Translations under genes and position numbers: made by a program | Assembly (NCBI GenBank): GCA_027486675.1 | Contig: JAIXOQ010000005.1 | Span: 62,001 to 126,000 of the forward strand | Direction: 5' to 3' | DNA: 64,000 nt | From: Pseudomonadota bacterium | GTDB taxonomy: Bacteria > Bdellovibrionota > UBA1018 > CAIMNF01 | Notes under the pieces: model-generated | The model's input: the letters and a program-made list of their open reading frames with translations, nothing else | What the model was told of the DNA's origin: nothing | The model's database searches: none | Part shown: in pieces, positions 7,655-17,021 of the stretch | Layout of the letters: every line of letters starts with the position of its first letter | Numbering within the stretch: the stretch's first letter is position 1

Positions 7655-9517
7655 ATGTGCGGCATCGCCGGCTTTACTTCTCGAAATGACCCCGAGCTCA
7701 TGGGGCAGATGCTGACCGCGATCGAACACCGCGGCCCAGACGATGGGGGCGCCTACTTCAGTGCAAATCCGGAAGTTTCGCTAGGGATGCGACGGCTCAC
7801 TATTCTGGATTTGGCCGGCGGCAAGCAACCCATGGACTCCAAAGATGGGTCCTGCACCATCGTCTTTAACGGAGAAATCTTTAACGCCTCTGATCTCAGG
7901 AAGGATCTGGAGTCCTCTGGCGTTCAACTCAAGTCTCGCAACTCTGATACAGAGGTTCTGCTCGAACTCTACGCACAGCATGGGCCAGGCATCGCCAGGA
8001 AACTGAATGGAATGTTTGCGTTTGCGATCCATGACCGAAAGCGAGGAATTCTTTACGGTGCACGGGATCCCTTTGGGATTAAGCCATTTTATTACTCACG
8101 ACCTAAGGATCAATCGTTTGTTTTCTCGTCGGAACTGAAGAGTCTTTTGCAAGACAAGACTGTCCCCCTCAACATTCGACATAACGGACTAGCTCATTAT
8201 CTGGGCTTACAAATTGTTCCAGCACCGGGAACGATCATTGAGGGCGTCGAAAAGTTACCTGCGGGCCATGAGTTTATTTTTGCCTTAGAAAAAAGATCTC
8301 TGAGTGTTCAAAAATTTTGGTCCCCACCTTTGTCGCAATCCAAAAATCGATTCACTGAGGAACAATGGATTGAAAAGATTCGCACGACGCTTCCAGAGGC
8401 CTTAGACCGCTGGGTTCAGAGCGACTTTCCTATAGCCCTCTCTTTATCCGGTGGACTTGACTCTTCAATCATCACTGCATTGTGCGCGAAAATGAAGCTT
8501 CAGAAGGAATTGCACACCTTCTCTATCGTTTTTCCAAATCACAGCGAACTGGATGAATCAGCTGGTGCTTTAAGCATTTCAAGAAAATGGAATACAACAC
8601 ACCACGAAATTAAAATCACCCCCGAGGATGTCATCAATAGTCTTGAGGACATGGTCGGGACCCTGGATGAACCCTACTCGGGTGGTCTCCCGTCCTGGTT
8701 TCTTTACAAAGAGATGACAAAACACGCCAGAGTGGCGCTGAGCGGCACAGGCGCAGATGAGCTCTTCGGAAACTATGGGAAGTGGATCCCACATGAGCAG
8801 CCCTATCGCAGGCTAAAAAGAAGCGTGAAACATCTCATGCGCGGACAAACTCTCCGCGGGCTAACTAAAAATTCTTTTGCAAGTCTCTACCCTGTTAACT
8901 TCATCGATGCCGAAAAAGAGACCCTTCTTAGCCCTCAAGTTCGCAGCAAAGTCACGGAATGGACTGAGGACTTTATCGAGCGGCACGCCGAACAACAGAA
9001 TAACCAAAATTATAACGCCCGAGATCGTGTGGCTGAGCTTGACCTCTCCGTGCAGCTTCCAGAGGAGTTCTTGCATGTGACCGATCGTTTTGCGATGCGT
9101 TTTTCTATCGAAGCGCGCACTCCGTTTTTGGACATGGAGTTCGCAGAAATGGTTCTCTCGATTCCTTCGACCCAAAGAACATCTGCAGGCAGTTTAAAGT
9201 TCTTATTGCGGGAAGCCTTTCGTCCCCTACTGACTGACCCTGTGCTCCATGCGCCAAAGCGAGGATTTGTCCTTCCGATAGCACAGTGGGCACGCAAAGA
9301 ATTGCAGCCCATGGTGGAAGAATATCTATCCAAGCAAAATCTTGAACTCCATGGCTTCTTTAACTACGAGAAAGTTCGAAAACTAGTTCAACAAACAGAA
9401 CTTGGAAACATTACTGCTGCCGAACAACTTTGGAATGTACTGATGTTTCAGATTTGGTACCTGAAGGTCTTTCGGGGCAGATTCGCCGACACTTCTTCAG
9501 GGGGATTACTGCATTGA
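7655..9517 (+). CDS. asnB: AsnB-type glutamine-hydrolysing amidotransferase
   Basis: At 620 residues this is full length for the AsnB/WbpS family. The N-terminal Ntn glutaminase starts with the nucleophile C2 (MCGIAG), and the C-terminal synthetase domain has the PP-loop SGGLDSS at 265-271. In general such enzymes make asparagine. In O-antigen loci, relatives such as WbpS convert sugar carboxylates to carboxamides, and its place as first gene before a glycosyltransferase and flippase favours that here. The asnB name reflects the family; the sugar role is inference. Its TGA overlaps the TTG of the next gene. Confidence 0.85.
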   Translation: MCGIAGFTSRNDPELMGQMLTAIEHRGPDDGGAYFSANPEVSLGMRRLTILDLAGGKQPMDSKDGSCTIVFNGEIFNASDLRKDLESSGVQLKSRNSDTEVLLELYAQHGPGIARKLNGMFAFAIHDRKRGILYGARDPFGIKPFYYSRPKDQSFVFSSELKSLLQDKTVPLNIRHNGLAHYLGLQIVPAPGTIIEGVEKLPAGHEFIFALEKRSLSVQKFWSPPLSQSKNRFTEEQWIEKIRTTLPEALDRWVQSDFPIALSLSGGLDSSIITALCAKMKLQKELHTFSIVFPNHSELDESAGALSISRKWNTTHHEIKITPEDVINSLEDMVGTLDEPYSGGLPSWFLYKEMTKHARVALSGTGADELFGNYGKWIPHEQPYRRLKRSVKHLMRGQTLRGLTKNSFASLYPVNFIDAEKETLLSPQVRSKVTEWTEDFIERHAEQQNNQNYNARDRVAELDLSVQLPEEFLHVTDRFAMRFSIEARTPFLDMEFAEMVLSIPSTQRTSAGSLKFLLREAFRPLLTDPVLHAPKRGFVLPIAQWARKELQPMVEEYLSKQNLELHGFFNYEKVRKLVQQTELGNITAAEQLWNVLMFQIWYLKVFRGRFADTSSGGLLH

Positions 9518-10782
9518 AAGTAGCGCATCTTTGCAAGACCGACTCTGACGGCGGTGCGGCTAAGGCGGCATATCGGCTGCATGACGGTCTTGTACGTCAT
9601 GGAGTGAGTTCCTCTTTCGTGGTGGACATCAAAGCCACAACGGATTCTACGGTTTTTGGACCAACTTCCCATTTTTCAAAGTTATGGGCCCGAGCGGTAG
9701 GTCACTTGGATCGATCCCTCTTACGATTCCATCAGACAGAAACACCAGGACTCCGATCTTTGAACTGGCTGGGCACCGGCGCTTTAAACCGTGCCCTGTG
9801 CATGAATCCTGACATCCTTCATCTTCACTGGATTGCCTCAGGCCTCGTGCGATTGGAGAAACTCCGAAACGTTCAGGTTCCGGTGGTGTGGCGTTTACCG
9901 GATATGTGGCCCTTCTTAGGGCTGCAACACTATGCGACTGATGACACTAGGTGGATTCATGAGCCAGGGGCTGTACCAAAGCCAACAGGAGAAACGGGAT
10001 TCGACCTGGATCAATGGGTCTATTCACGGAAGCAACGTGTCTATCGTGATATTCCGAATCTCACGCTGATTGCACCCAGCCGTTGGATGAAGTCCTGCAT
10101 AGAGAAAAGCTTTCTGTTTAAAAGTCGCCCTGTGGAGTGGATCCCTACCGGTCAGAATTTGGCAGTCTACCGTCCCATCGAGCAGAACATTGCGCGGCAA
10201 ATTCTTCGTCTGCCCGAGTCAAAGAAGCTCGTCCTGTTCGGCGCGATCAATGCGATGGGCGATCCCAGAAAAGGGGCCGATCTCTTGGATGCAGCCATTC
10301 AAGGGATCGCCCAAACCGATGAATCTAAGGATATCGAGTTGGTCGTATTCGGCTCTCCGAAACAAAGAGGCCAACAACGGATTCATGGTCTAAACGCACA
10401 CTTCTTAGGTGAACTGCATGACGATACAACACTTGCGTTAGCATACGCGGCCGCCGATGTCTTCGTGGCACCATCCCGTGAAGAGAATCTGGCGAATACA
10501 GTGATTGAATCTTTGGCCTGTGGCACTCCCGTTATTGCCTTCAATATTGGGGGAATGCCGGACGCTGTGGTCCCAGGAAAATCAGGATGGCTCATTGACC
10601 CATTTCGGATTGATGGGCTAGCGCAAGCACTTCTGGAGGCGGTTCAATTGCCTTTAGATGCTCAGAGAGCATTCCGAGATTCCTCCCGACTTCACGCGGT
10701 GGAGAATTTTTCGATCGACCGTCAGTGTCGCGCAACGTTGAACCTCTACGAGTCGATCTTTAGAAGGAAGACAAACGGATGA
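9514..10782 (+). CDS. Family 4 glycosyltransferase
   Basis: A GT-B enzyme of about 422 residues. It begins with VAHLCKTDSDGGAAKAAYRL, the acceptor-side glycine-rich loop typical of GT4. It ends with APSREENLANTVIESLACGTPVIA, the donor-binding EX7E-like segment. The start is taken as TTG at 9514, overlapping the asnB stop and preceded by AGGGGG; a longer frame from 9430 would lie inside asnB. The retaining transferase would use a nucleotide sugar at the cytoplasmic membrane face. Sugar specificity is not visible. Confidence 0.85.
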   Translation: MKVAHLCKTDSDGGAAKAAYRLHDGLVRHGVSSSFVVDIKATTDSTVFGPTSHFSKLWARAVGHLDRSLLRFHQTETPGLRSLNWLGTGALNRALCMNPDILHLHWIASGLVRLEKLRNVQVPVVWRLPDMWPFLGLQHYATDDTRWIHEPGAVPKPTGETGFDLDQWVYSRKQRVYRDIPNLTLIAPSRWMKSCIEKSFLFKSRPVEWIPTGQNLAVYRPIEQNIARQILRLPESKKLVLFGAINAMGDPRKGADLLDAAIQGIAQTDESKDIELVVFGSPKQRGQQRIHGLNAHFLGELHDDTTLALAYAAADVFVAPSREENLANTVIESLACGTPVIAFNIGGMPDAVVPGKSGWLIDPFRIDGLAQALLEAVQLPLDAQRAFRDSSRLHAVENFSIDRQCRATLNLYESIFRRKTNG

Positions 10783-10858
10783 ACACGACCCGTATCGAAT
10801 CATTAAAGCTTTTACAAAAAGTCACGAAGTTTCTCCATCTTTGCATTGCCTGCTCCAA

Positions 10859-12496
10859 ATGAAAATGACCCTAAGATCTCGTATTAGTTCGATCGCTCAG
10901 TTTGTAGGAAGAAAAACGGTCCTACTTATATTAGGCGGTCTTGGAGCGGGGCTCCTTTTCGCACTGGTTGAGGGCCTTCTCGCCCAGAAAATTCAGCTCC
11001 TTTTGTCCGTGAATCTTGGACTCGCAGAATCAACGATCATCCCGGTTGTATTGCTCGTGATTGTTCGCGCTTTTGTCCAAGCAATACAGACGAATCTAGA
11101 AGGTAAGCAGCTCGAAGTGTTTAAAGCAGAGCAGCGCATCCGAATCTGCGAAGACGCATTCGTTCATAGCATGATCGGGCCAAGTGAAGTTTCAACTCGG
11201 TTTAATGAGACCGTAAACTATGCGGCACAATTCATTAACTACGTCCAAAGGACTGCATATACGGGTGTCGTATCCGCTGGAATCTTGGGATTGATGTTTT
11301 ATCGAGAAAGTCGCCTCGCGATCTGGGCGCTTATTGCCCTGGTCTTGACTGCTCCGGTTATTCTACTCGCAAACCGTGCGATTGGACGTGCTGGTGCCGG
11401 TCTCAGCGAAGGATATACCAAGATTAGTGCGCGCCTCCTCAGTGGAATTCGCAATATCCTATTTCTTAGGATCATCGGGATGGCCTCGCATGAATCGGCA
11501 GCCACATCAAAACAGATTGAAGATGTTTACAGTCAATTCCGAAAATTTTTCAATATCAACTCAGTTTTTTTAATACTTCCCCAACTGGCTGGCGCGCTCA
11601 TCATTGGCTTCCTCTGGACTCTGGGATTAACAAGGTATGGTCTAACCCCAGCCGAGCTCATTGCTTTCATCTATCTTGTTTTACGACTGTCTCAAAATGC
11701 GGCGCAAACTGCTCATACTTTAAGTTCATCCATTTTTTATCGGAGTGCGTTCCTAACTTTGCTGCGAAGTGAAAACAAAAATAAAAAAGACTTAAGGATT
11801 ACGGTCTCTCAAGAGGATTTGGGATTCACTCCGATCACAGGCTGGAAGAGTGAAGGGTGCTCGCTGCAATTCGATCCCCCTTTTGGCACGCAGATACGCT
11901 TTCCCAATTTTAAAATACCCGTCAACGCCCTTACCGTGATTACCGGACGCTCCGGAAGTGGGAAGTCGACGCTTATTTCGCTTCTCATCGGAGAGCTCGC
12001 CCCGGATTCCGGTAGTCTTGAAATCAACGGACTCCAAGCCACGGTTCTGAAAGATTGGATTCGACGGCAGGTAGCCTACGTTGGGCCGGAATGCTTCCTG
12101 GTACAGGGCACAATTCAGACAAATATCCTCTATGGCAACAGGAAGGCACAAACTTGGAGTCCACTTGAAAAACAGAACCAAATTCTTCGTGCGTTAGAAT
12201 TGGCCAGTTGTCAGTTCGTGAACGACCTGAGCAAGGGCCTCGACCATACCATCACTGAGAATGGAGAGGGTCTATCCATGGGGCAAAAACAGCGCCTCGC
12301 ATTGGCCCGCGCTCTGCTCAACGAACCAAAGATTCTCATCCTAGATGAGGCCTCAGCGAACTTAGATGCATCCACTGAACACGACATCATAGAAACTGTC
12401 CGAGGACTCACTCAGAAAATGACCATTATTGCTATCTCACATCGAGATACCTGGTTGGATGTCTGTGACCATCATATTCATCTGGAAGCTAAATAA
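10859..12496 (+). CDS. ABC transporter, fused membrane and ATPase domains (PglK-like flippase)
   Basis: This single polypeptide of about 545 residues has an N-terminal membrane domain (about 1-310, several hydrophobic helices) and a C-terminal ATPase. Walker A is GRSGSGKST, the signature is LSMGQKQ (a Met replaces Gly of LSGGQ), Walker B is ILILDEA and the switch is ISH. Single-chain exporters of this layout in glycan loci, such as PglK, flip lipid-linked oligosaccharides. The ATG at 10859 was preferred to TTG 10841. A 27-codon frame that starts at 10779 within the previous stop and ends at 10862 overlaps this ATG and may only serve coupling. A Wzx flippase is also present in the locus. Confidence 0.8.
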   Translation: MKMTLRSRISSIAQFVGRKTVLLILGGLGAGLLFALVEGLLAQKIQLLLSVNLGLAESTIIPVVLLVIVRAFVQAIQTNLEGKQLEVFKAEQRIRICEDAFVHSMIGPSEVSTRFNETVNYAAQFINYVQRTAYTGVVSAGILGLMFYRESRLAIWALIALVLTAPVILLANRAIGRAGAGLSEGYTKISARLLSGIRNILFLRIIGMASHESAATSKQIEDVYSQFRKFFNINSVFLILPQLAGALIIGFLWTLGLTRYGLTPAELIAFIYLVLRLSQNAAQTAHTLSSSIFYRSAFLTLLRSENKNKKDLRITVSQEDLGFTPITGWKSEGCSLQFDPPFGTQIRFPNFKIPVNALTVITGRSGSGKSTLISLLIGELAPDSGSLEINGLQATVLKDWIRRQVAYVGPECFLVQGTIQTNILYGNRKAQTWSPLEKQNQILRALELASCQFVNDLSKGLDHTITENGEGLSMGQKQRLALARALLNEPKILILDEASANLDASTEHDIIETVRGLTQKMTIIAISHRDTWLDVCDHHIHLEAK

Positions 12497-12498
12497 TT

Positions 12499-13686
12499 AT
12501 GGATAAAGAGAATCCTAAAATTGCGATCTCCACCACCACCAGAGCAGACTTTGGACTGCTTTCCACGCTCGGCAATGCTTTGCAAAGCCATACCAAGCTC
12601 AACTACTCATTTTGGGTCAGTGGCGCACATCTGGAGCCTGAGTTTGGTTTAACCCTAAGTGAGATAGAGTCTTCCGGTTTGAAAATAGGCCCTAGATTCT
12701 CCACATGGTCAAAAGAGTCCAACTCGCTGATGCTCGCGAAGACGATAGAACAGGTCGACCGTCACATAAGAACAGTGGAACGGCCAGATGCAATGATTGT
12801 TCTAGGGGACCGATTTGAAACTCTTGGGGTTGCTCTAGCTTCCCACTTAAATCTAGTACCGATTATTCACCTGCACGGGGGAGAAGTCAGTGAAGGCGCA
12901 TTTGACGAAGAGTGCCGTCATGCGATCACCAAATTATCATGTAGGCATTATTGCGCCTCTGATTTGAGTCGGCGCCGTATTCTACAAATGGGGGAAAGCC
13001 CTGACGCCGTCTTAAATGTCGGGGCATTAGGCATTGAGAACACCTTAAAATCCAGTGACTCCAATCACACGGAAGTTCTGAAGAAACTTGGTCTACCACC
13101 CGAACAACGATTCATCTTGTGTACTCTCCATCCAGATTCTCGTAACCCAAAGAGTTCTTCGGAGAATTTTTGTATATTGAAAGAGGCTCTCGACCAGTTT
13201 CCTGATCATGGCGTCATATGGACTTACCCAAATACAGACCAGGGTTATGAACCGATTCTTTTAAGCCTCCAAGAACTTCAACAACATGAAGGGAAAGATG
13301 GGAATCGCTACTTGATTAGAAAAAGTCTAGGACTGTCTCTTTACAATCAGACTTTGCGTCATGCTGATGTTTGTGTAGGCAACAGTTCTAGCGGCTTAAT
13401 CGAAGCTTCGGCCCTACAAACACCATGCGTCAATATTGGGGATCGACAGTTGGGACGCGAGCACGGAAGTCCTATGTTAAATACTCCCTTCCAGACCGAT
13501 TCAATCGTAAAAGCAATCAGTGAAGCCATTCGTCTCAAAATGGATTCGAACACCTTGTATCGACATCCGTTCGGCATGGGTGATACCTCAAAACGGATCG
13601 CAGAAGATCTTGAACTTTGTTTTGAGCGTGGAGACTTTTTCAATCGAAACGGAAAGTCATTTCAATTATTAGAGGTGATGAAGTGA
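12499..13686 (+). CDS. legG: LegG/NeuC-type hydrolysing sugar-nucleotide 2-epimerase
   Basis: A 395-residue GT-B-like epimerase. Family marks include the N-terminal TTTRADFGLL, the acid segment VLGDRFE, HLHGGEVSEGAFDEECRHAITKLS, and GNSSSGLIEASAL near the C-terminus. NeuC-type enzymes invert C2 and hydrolyse off the nucleotide, releasing a free ManNAc-type sugar. In the legionaminic route the product is 2,4-diacetamido-2,4,6-trideoxymannose. It begins 2 bases after the ABC transporter stop and overlaps legH by 4 bases, opening the run legG-H-I-F-ptmF. Confidence 0.9.
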   Translation: MDKENPKIAISTTTRADFGLLSTLGNALQSHTKLNYSFWVSGAHLEPEFGLTLSEIESSGLKIGPRFSTWSKESNSLMLAKTIEQVDRHIRTVERPDAMIVLGDRFETLGVALASHLNLVPIIHLHGGEVSEGAFDEECRHAITKLSCRHYCASDLSRRRILQMGESPDAVLNVGALGIENTLKSSDSNHTEVLKKLGLPPEQRFILCTLHPDSRNPKSSSENFCILKEALDQFPDHGVIWTYPNTDQGYEPILLSLQELQQHEGKDGNRYLIRKSLGLSLYNQTLRHADVCVGNSSSGLIEASALQTPCVNIGDRQLGREHGSPMLNTPFQTDSIVKAISEAIRLKMDSNTLYRHPFGMGDTSKRIAEDLELCFERGDFFNRNGKSFQLLEVMK

Positions 13687-14294
13687 GCAATACAATTGTC
13701 ATTCTAGGATCGGGTGGGTTTGCTCGCGAGGCGTACTTTCACCTTCGCGACGCTGGGATTTCCAGCGTCTTTTTTGATACGCACTCCTCGCGGGAGTCAG
13801 TAGTCATCGCAGAACAGGAAGTCGAGGTCGTCAAAAAACCAATGCAGATTTTAAATCACCGATTTATTGCGTGCATTGGCGATCCAAAAGCTCGACAAGC
13901 GGCAGTCAGAGATGCGCTGGAGGCGGGTCTGAAACCAGCGCCCACATTCATTCACCCTAAAGCAATAACATACGATGTTCAGTTTGGAGTCGGGGGGATC
14001 GTAACCCCTTTTTGCATAATCACAACCCATGTGAAAATCGGAAACTACGCACTCATCAACTGGCATACATCTGTTGGGCATGACACTACTATCGGTGATT
14101 TTGTGACCGCTTATCCAGGGAGTCGGATTTCTGGAAATGTGGCCATTGGGGATCGCGTTTTGATTGGCGCAGGGGCCTTTATTAAACAAGGTCATTCCAT
14201 TGCATCAGACGTAATTATCGGAGCACAGGCTGCCGTAGTGAAAGACATCACAAAAGCGGGTACCTATAGTGGTGTACCCGCGCGAACCCACTGA
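13683..14294 (+). CDS. legH: LegH/NeuD/PglD-type sugar N-acetyltransferase
   Basis: A 203-residue protein with an N-terminal Rossmann-like sugar-nucleotide domain (ILGSGGFAREAYFHL) and a C-terminal left-handed beta-helix of hexapeptide repeats from about residue 90. The helix carries the conserved INWHTSVGHDTTIGDF stretch with the catalytic His. PglD-like enzymes acetylate the C4 amine from acetyl-CoA, here the amine added by LegC. The start is a GTG in a GTGA overlap with legG. NeuD-type O-acetyltransferase of sialic acids is the main alternative; the presence of LegC supports N-acetylation. Confidence 0.85.
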   Translation: MSNTIVILGSGGFAREAYFHLRDAGISSVFFDTHSSRESVVIAEQEVEVVKKPMQILNHRFIACIGDPKARQAAVRDALEAGLKPAPTFIHPKAITYDVQFGVGGIVTPFCIITTHVKIGNYALINWHTSVGHDTTIGDFVTAYPGSRISGNVAIGDRVLIGAGAFIKQGHSIASDVIIGAQAAVVKDITKAGTYSGVPARTH

Positions 14295-14309
14295 GTAAGA
14301 GCTCCTATC

Positions 14310-15350
14310 ATGAAAACAAAAAATACATTAATCATCGCGGAAGCTGGAGTGAACCATAACGGATCGCTTGAGAGAGCTTTAGAGCTCGTCCGAATTGCTG
14401 CGAAGAGTGGTGCTGACATCGTTAAATTTCAGACCTTCATTGCATCCGATATCGTTACGCCTTCAGCAGAAAAGGCTGAATACCAAAAACTCAACGACCC
14501 TGCGACGGGTCACTCGCAATATGAAATGATCAAGAGTCTCGAACTCAGCAGACCTCATCATTTCGTTCTCAAGGAGGCCGCTGCGGAGCTAGGGATCGAC
14601 TTCCTTTCTACAGCCTTTGGTGTAAGTGATTTACAGTTTTTGATCAAAGATCTTGGAATGAAGCGCATTAAAATCGCTTCTGGCGAGATCACTCACAAAC
14701 GCTATCTCGAGGCCGTAGCGGGTTATCGACTCCCTACTATTTTATCCACCGGAATGTGCACACTTCCTGAAGTTCGGGCCGCTGTAGATCTCCTTTTTAA
14801 AAACGGATTAAATGCTGATCTCTTGACCTTGCTTCATTGTGTATCGGAATACCCAGCTCCGCTTGGGACGATCAACTTGCACGCGATGCTGCAACTAAAA
14901 AGTGAGTTTGGATGCGAAGTGGGTTATTCAGATCATTCTTTAGGTTCGGAGGCGTGTTTAGCCGCAGTGACTCTGGGTGCAACGGTGATAGAGAAACACT
15001 TCACATGGTCAAAAAAGGCAGAGGGCCCTGACCATCTCGCAAGCATGGAGTCCGAAGAGCTTTCTCAGCTCGTGCAGAGTATACGAAGGACTGAGCTCCT
15101 TTGTGCAGGAAGTGGGATCAAAACTCCATCCGCTATTGAGAAAGAAACCGCCCTACGCGTCCGTCGGGGTTTAGTGGCAGATCGGTCCATTCAAAGAGGA
15201 GAAGTATTTACAGAGAATCTGTTGAGAGCGAAACGTCCTGAGGGTCAAGTGAGTGCCTGGCGAATCGACGATTTGATTGGAAAGGTGTCCCTGAATCACT
15301 ACAAAGCGGATGATCCAATCTTAAGTGTGGAACTTTCGGAGGAGAAATGA
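14310..15350 (+). CDS. legI: LegI/NeuB-type nonulosonic acid synthase
   Basis: The 346-residue protein has the NeuB TIM barrel followed by a C-terminal SAF (antifreeze-like) domain from about residue 285. Visible marks are IIAEAGVNHNG, IVKFQTF, KIASGEITH, STGMCTLPEV, EYPAPLGTINL, GYSDHSLG and TVIEKHFTW. It condenses phosphoenolpyruvate with the 6-deoxy-ManNAc-type sugar from LegG to give the nine-carbon acid. LegI versus NeuB cannot be settled from sequence alone, but LegB, LegC and LegH nearby favour legionaminic acid. The next gene starts within its stop codon (ATGA). Confidence 0.92.
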   Translation: MKTKNTLIIAEAGVNHNGSLERALELVRIAAKSGADIVKFQTFIASDIVTPSAEKAEYQKLNDPATGHSQYEMIKSLELSRPHHFVLKEAAAELGIDFLSTAFGVSDLQFLIKDLGMKRIKIASGEITHKRYLEAVAGYRLPTILSTGMCTLPEVRAAVDLLFKNGLNADLLTLLHCVSEYPAPLGTINLHAMLQLKSEFGCEVGYSDHSLGSEACLAAVTLGATVIEKHFTWSKKAEGPDHLASMESEELSQLVQSIRRTELLCAGSGIKTPSAIEKETALRVRRGLVADRSIQRGEVFTENLLRAKRPEGQVSAWRIDDLIGKVSLNHYKADDPILSVELSEEK

Positions 15351-16060
15351 GTTATTGCGTAGCTATTATTCCTGCTCGTGGGGGCAGCAAAGGCCTTCCC
15401 GGGAAGAATATTCGAATGCTGATGGGAAAGCCATTGATCGTCTGGAGTATAGAGATGGCTCAGAGTCTTCCGGATTTAATCCAAGAGGTTTGGGTTACCA
15501 CGGACTCAAAGGAGATTGAGCAAATTTCAACTGCTGCCGGCGCAACCGTCTGGAAGAGACCTTCAGAGATTTCACAAGATTTATCTCCTGTTTCTGAAGC
15601 AGTCCTAAACGCTCTTGAACAACACAATCACAAGGGTGGGACAACACCCACGCACTTTGTTTTGCTTGAACCGACATCACCTTTACGAACCCGAGAGATG
15701 GTCTCTCATGCAATCCATCAAATAACTTCGTCTTCCCAGTACAATTCAGCTGCGAGCTTTTCACCGGCTCCCGTAAATCCACACCGCATCTGGAAGATCG
15801 TCGGTGGTGAGCCCAAAACTTTTATCGACGGAGTCGACCCTTGGCTCCCCAGACAAAAGCTACCTGAGGCTTTCTTTATAGATGGAGGAGTTTACTCGGT
15901 GCGCACTGACGTATTCCGGAAAACGGGGGGAGATTTTTTTGCGCCTCCATGCAGTGCGGTTTTATCCCCCCCAGGCGAGATTGTCGACATTGACCACGAA
16001 ATCGACTTTCAAATTGCAGAAATCAAACTCAAGAAAAGACTCTTCAAGGAGCCAAAATGA
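15347..16060 (+). CDS. legF: LegF/NeuA-type CMP-nonulosonate cytidylyltransferase
   Basis: At 237 residues it matches the CMP-sialic acid synthetase core. The N-terminal nucleotide-binding motif is IIPARGGSKGLPGKN, then come KPLIVWSIEMA, LLEPTSPLRT and the late Asp-containing VDIDHEIDF. It activates the nonulosonic acid with CTP to CMP-sugar, the donor for transfer to lipid or protein acceptors. It overlaps legI and ptmF by 4 bases each, so the three proteins are likely made in concert. The C-terminal phosphatase domain found in some homologues is absent. Confidence 0.9.
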   Translation: MSYCVAIIPARGGSKGLPGKNIRMLMGKPLIVWSIEMAQSLPDLIQEVWVTTDSKEIEQISTAAGATVWKRPSEISQDLSPVSEAVLNALEQHNHKGGTTPTHFVLLEPTSPLRTREMVSHAIHQITSSSQYNSAASFSPAPVNPHRIWKIVGGEPKTFIDGVDPWLPRQKLPEAFFIDGGVYSVRTDVFRKTGGDFFAPPCSAVLSPPGEIVDIDHEIDFQIAEIKLKKRLFKEPK

Positions 16061-16995
16061 ATAACAAAAATCGAGATCTTAGATTGGCTGTGATGGGATT
16101 GGACGGACCGGGAAACGGCCACCCCTTTTCATTCTCCGCCATCATCAATAATTACCAAGAAGCCCCAATGCGTGAGGCCGGATGGGGAGTGATTGCAGAT
16201 TACTTATCCGAACGACAGTCAGATGAATTCGGCATCGACGGAGTCAAGATCACTCATGCATGGACACAAGATCCGGACATGACTCAATTGCTTTGCAAGG
16301 CTGGAAACATTCCAAATGCCTGTAAGGATCGAACAGAGCTTTATGATAGAGAAGTCATCGACGCTGTGCTTTTAGCAAGGGACGATGGCCACAGTCACTG
16401 GGAATTTGCTCAGCCCTTTTTAGACCTTGGAATTCCTGTCCTGGTGGACAAACCACTTTGCACGAGTCTTTCGGACTACCGTAAATTTGAACCCTACATT
16501 AGAAATGGGCTCATTATGTCGGCTGCCGGAATGAAATATGCGCCTGAACTCTCTCAAATTAAGGGAACCGAGTTTGATTTAAATTCACATGTCATTCGAG
16601 GAATCATCTCCAATGGATGGGATCGATATGCGATTCACATCATCGACGGCTTGCTCGGTTCCACAACTGCACGGCCAACTTCTGTTTTTGGAACGGCTTT
16701 AAGCACTGATGGATTGACCGCAACCATCAGGACAAATAGCCAGCAACACTGGATCATTACTGCAGCCGGCGACGGTTCTCGAGTAGCAAGGTTTGACTGG
16801 ACAGGTCCGTTTCCTCATAAATCCGTAGATATCACTAGCAACTTTTTGATGTTTCGGACTCTACTGCATGGATTCATCAAACAGGTTCGTACCGGAGAAC
16901 CTCAACGTGATCCTAAAGAGCTTGCTTTATCCATTCAAATATTGGCAGCAGCACGGAATAGCGTCGAAACCCAAGCATGGGTTGATCTGCAGTAG
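16057..16995 (+). CDS. ptmF: PtmF-like Gfo/Idh/MocA-family oxidoreductase
   Basis: The 312-residue protein has a Rossmann N-terminal half and the Gfo/Idh block VDKPLCTSLSDYR, where the Lys is the usual catalytic residue. It begins with VMGLDGPGNGHPFSF, unlike a classic GxGxxG. In Campylobacter PtmF and PtmA are assigned to supplying the glucosamine precursor for GDP-GlcNAc in the legionaminic route. Here PtmA follows 26 bases later and PtmE is two genes away, which supports that role. The exact reaction remains poorly settled for the family. Confidence 0.75.
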   Translation: MNNKNRDLRLAVMGLDGPGNGHPFSFSAIINNYQEAPMREAGWGVIADYLSERQSDEFGIDGVKITHAWTQDPDMTQLLCKAGNIPNACKDRTELYDREVIDAVLLARDDGHSHWEFAQPFLDLGIPVLVDKPLCTSLSDYRKFEPYIRNGLIMSAAGMKYAPELSQIKGTEFDLNSHVIRGIISNGWDRYAIHIIDGLLGSTTARPTSVFGTALSTDGLTATIRTNSQQHWIITAAGDGSRVARFDWTGPFPHKSVDITSNFLMFRTLLHGFIKQVRTGEPQRDPKELALSIQILAAARNSVETQAWVDLQ

Positions 16996-17021
16996 AGATA
17001 AAAAAGGGACAGTCCATTTCA

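Noticed and set aside
10779-10862. Independent 27-codon gene before the ABC transporter
   Set aside because: It overlaps both neighbours, is short and has no recognisable feature; it is noted only as a possible coupling frame.
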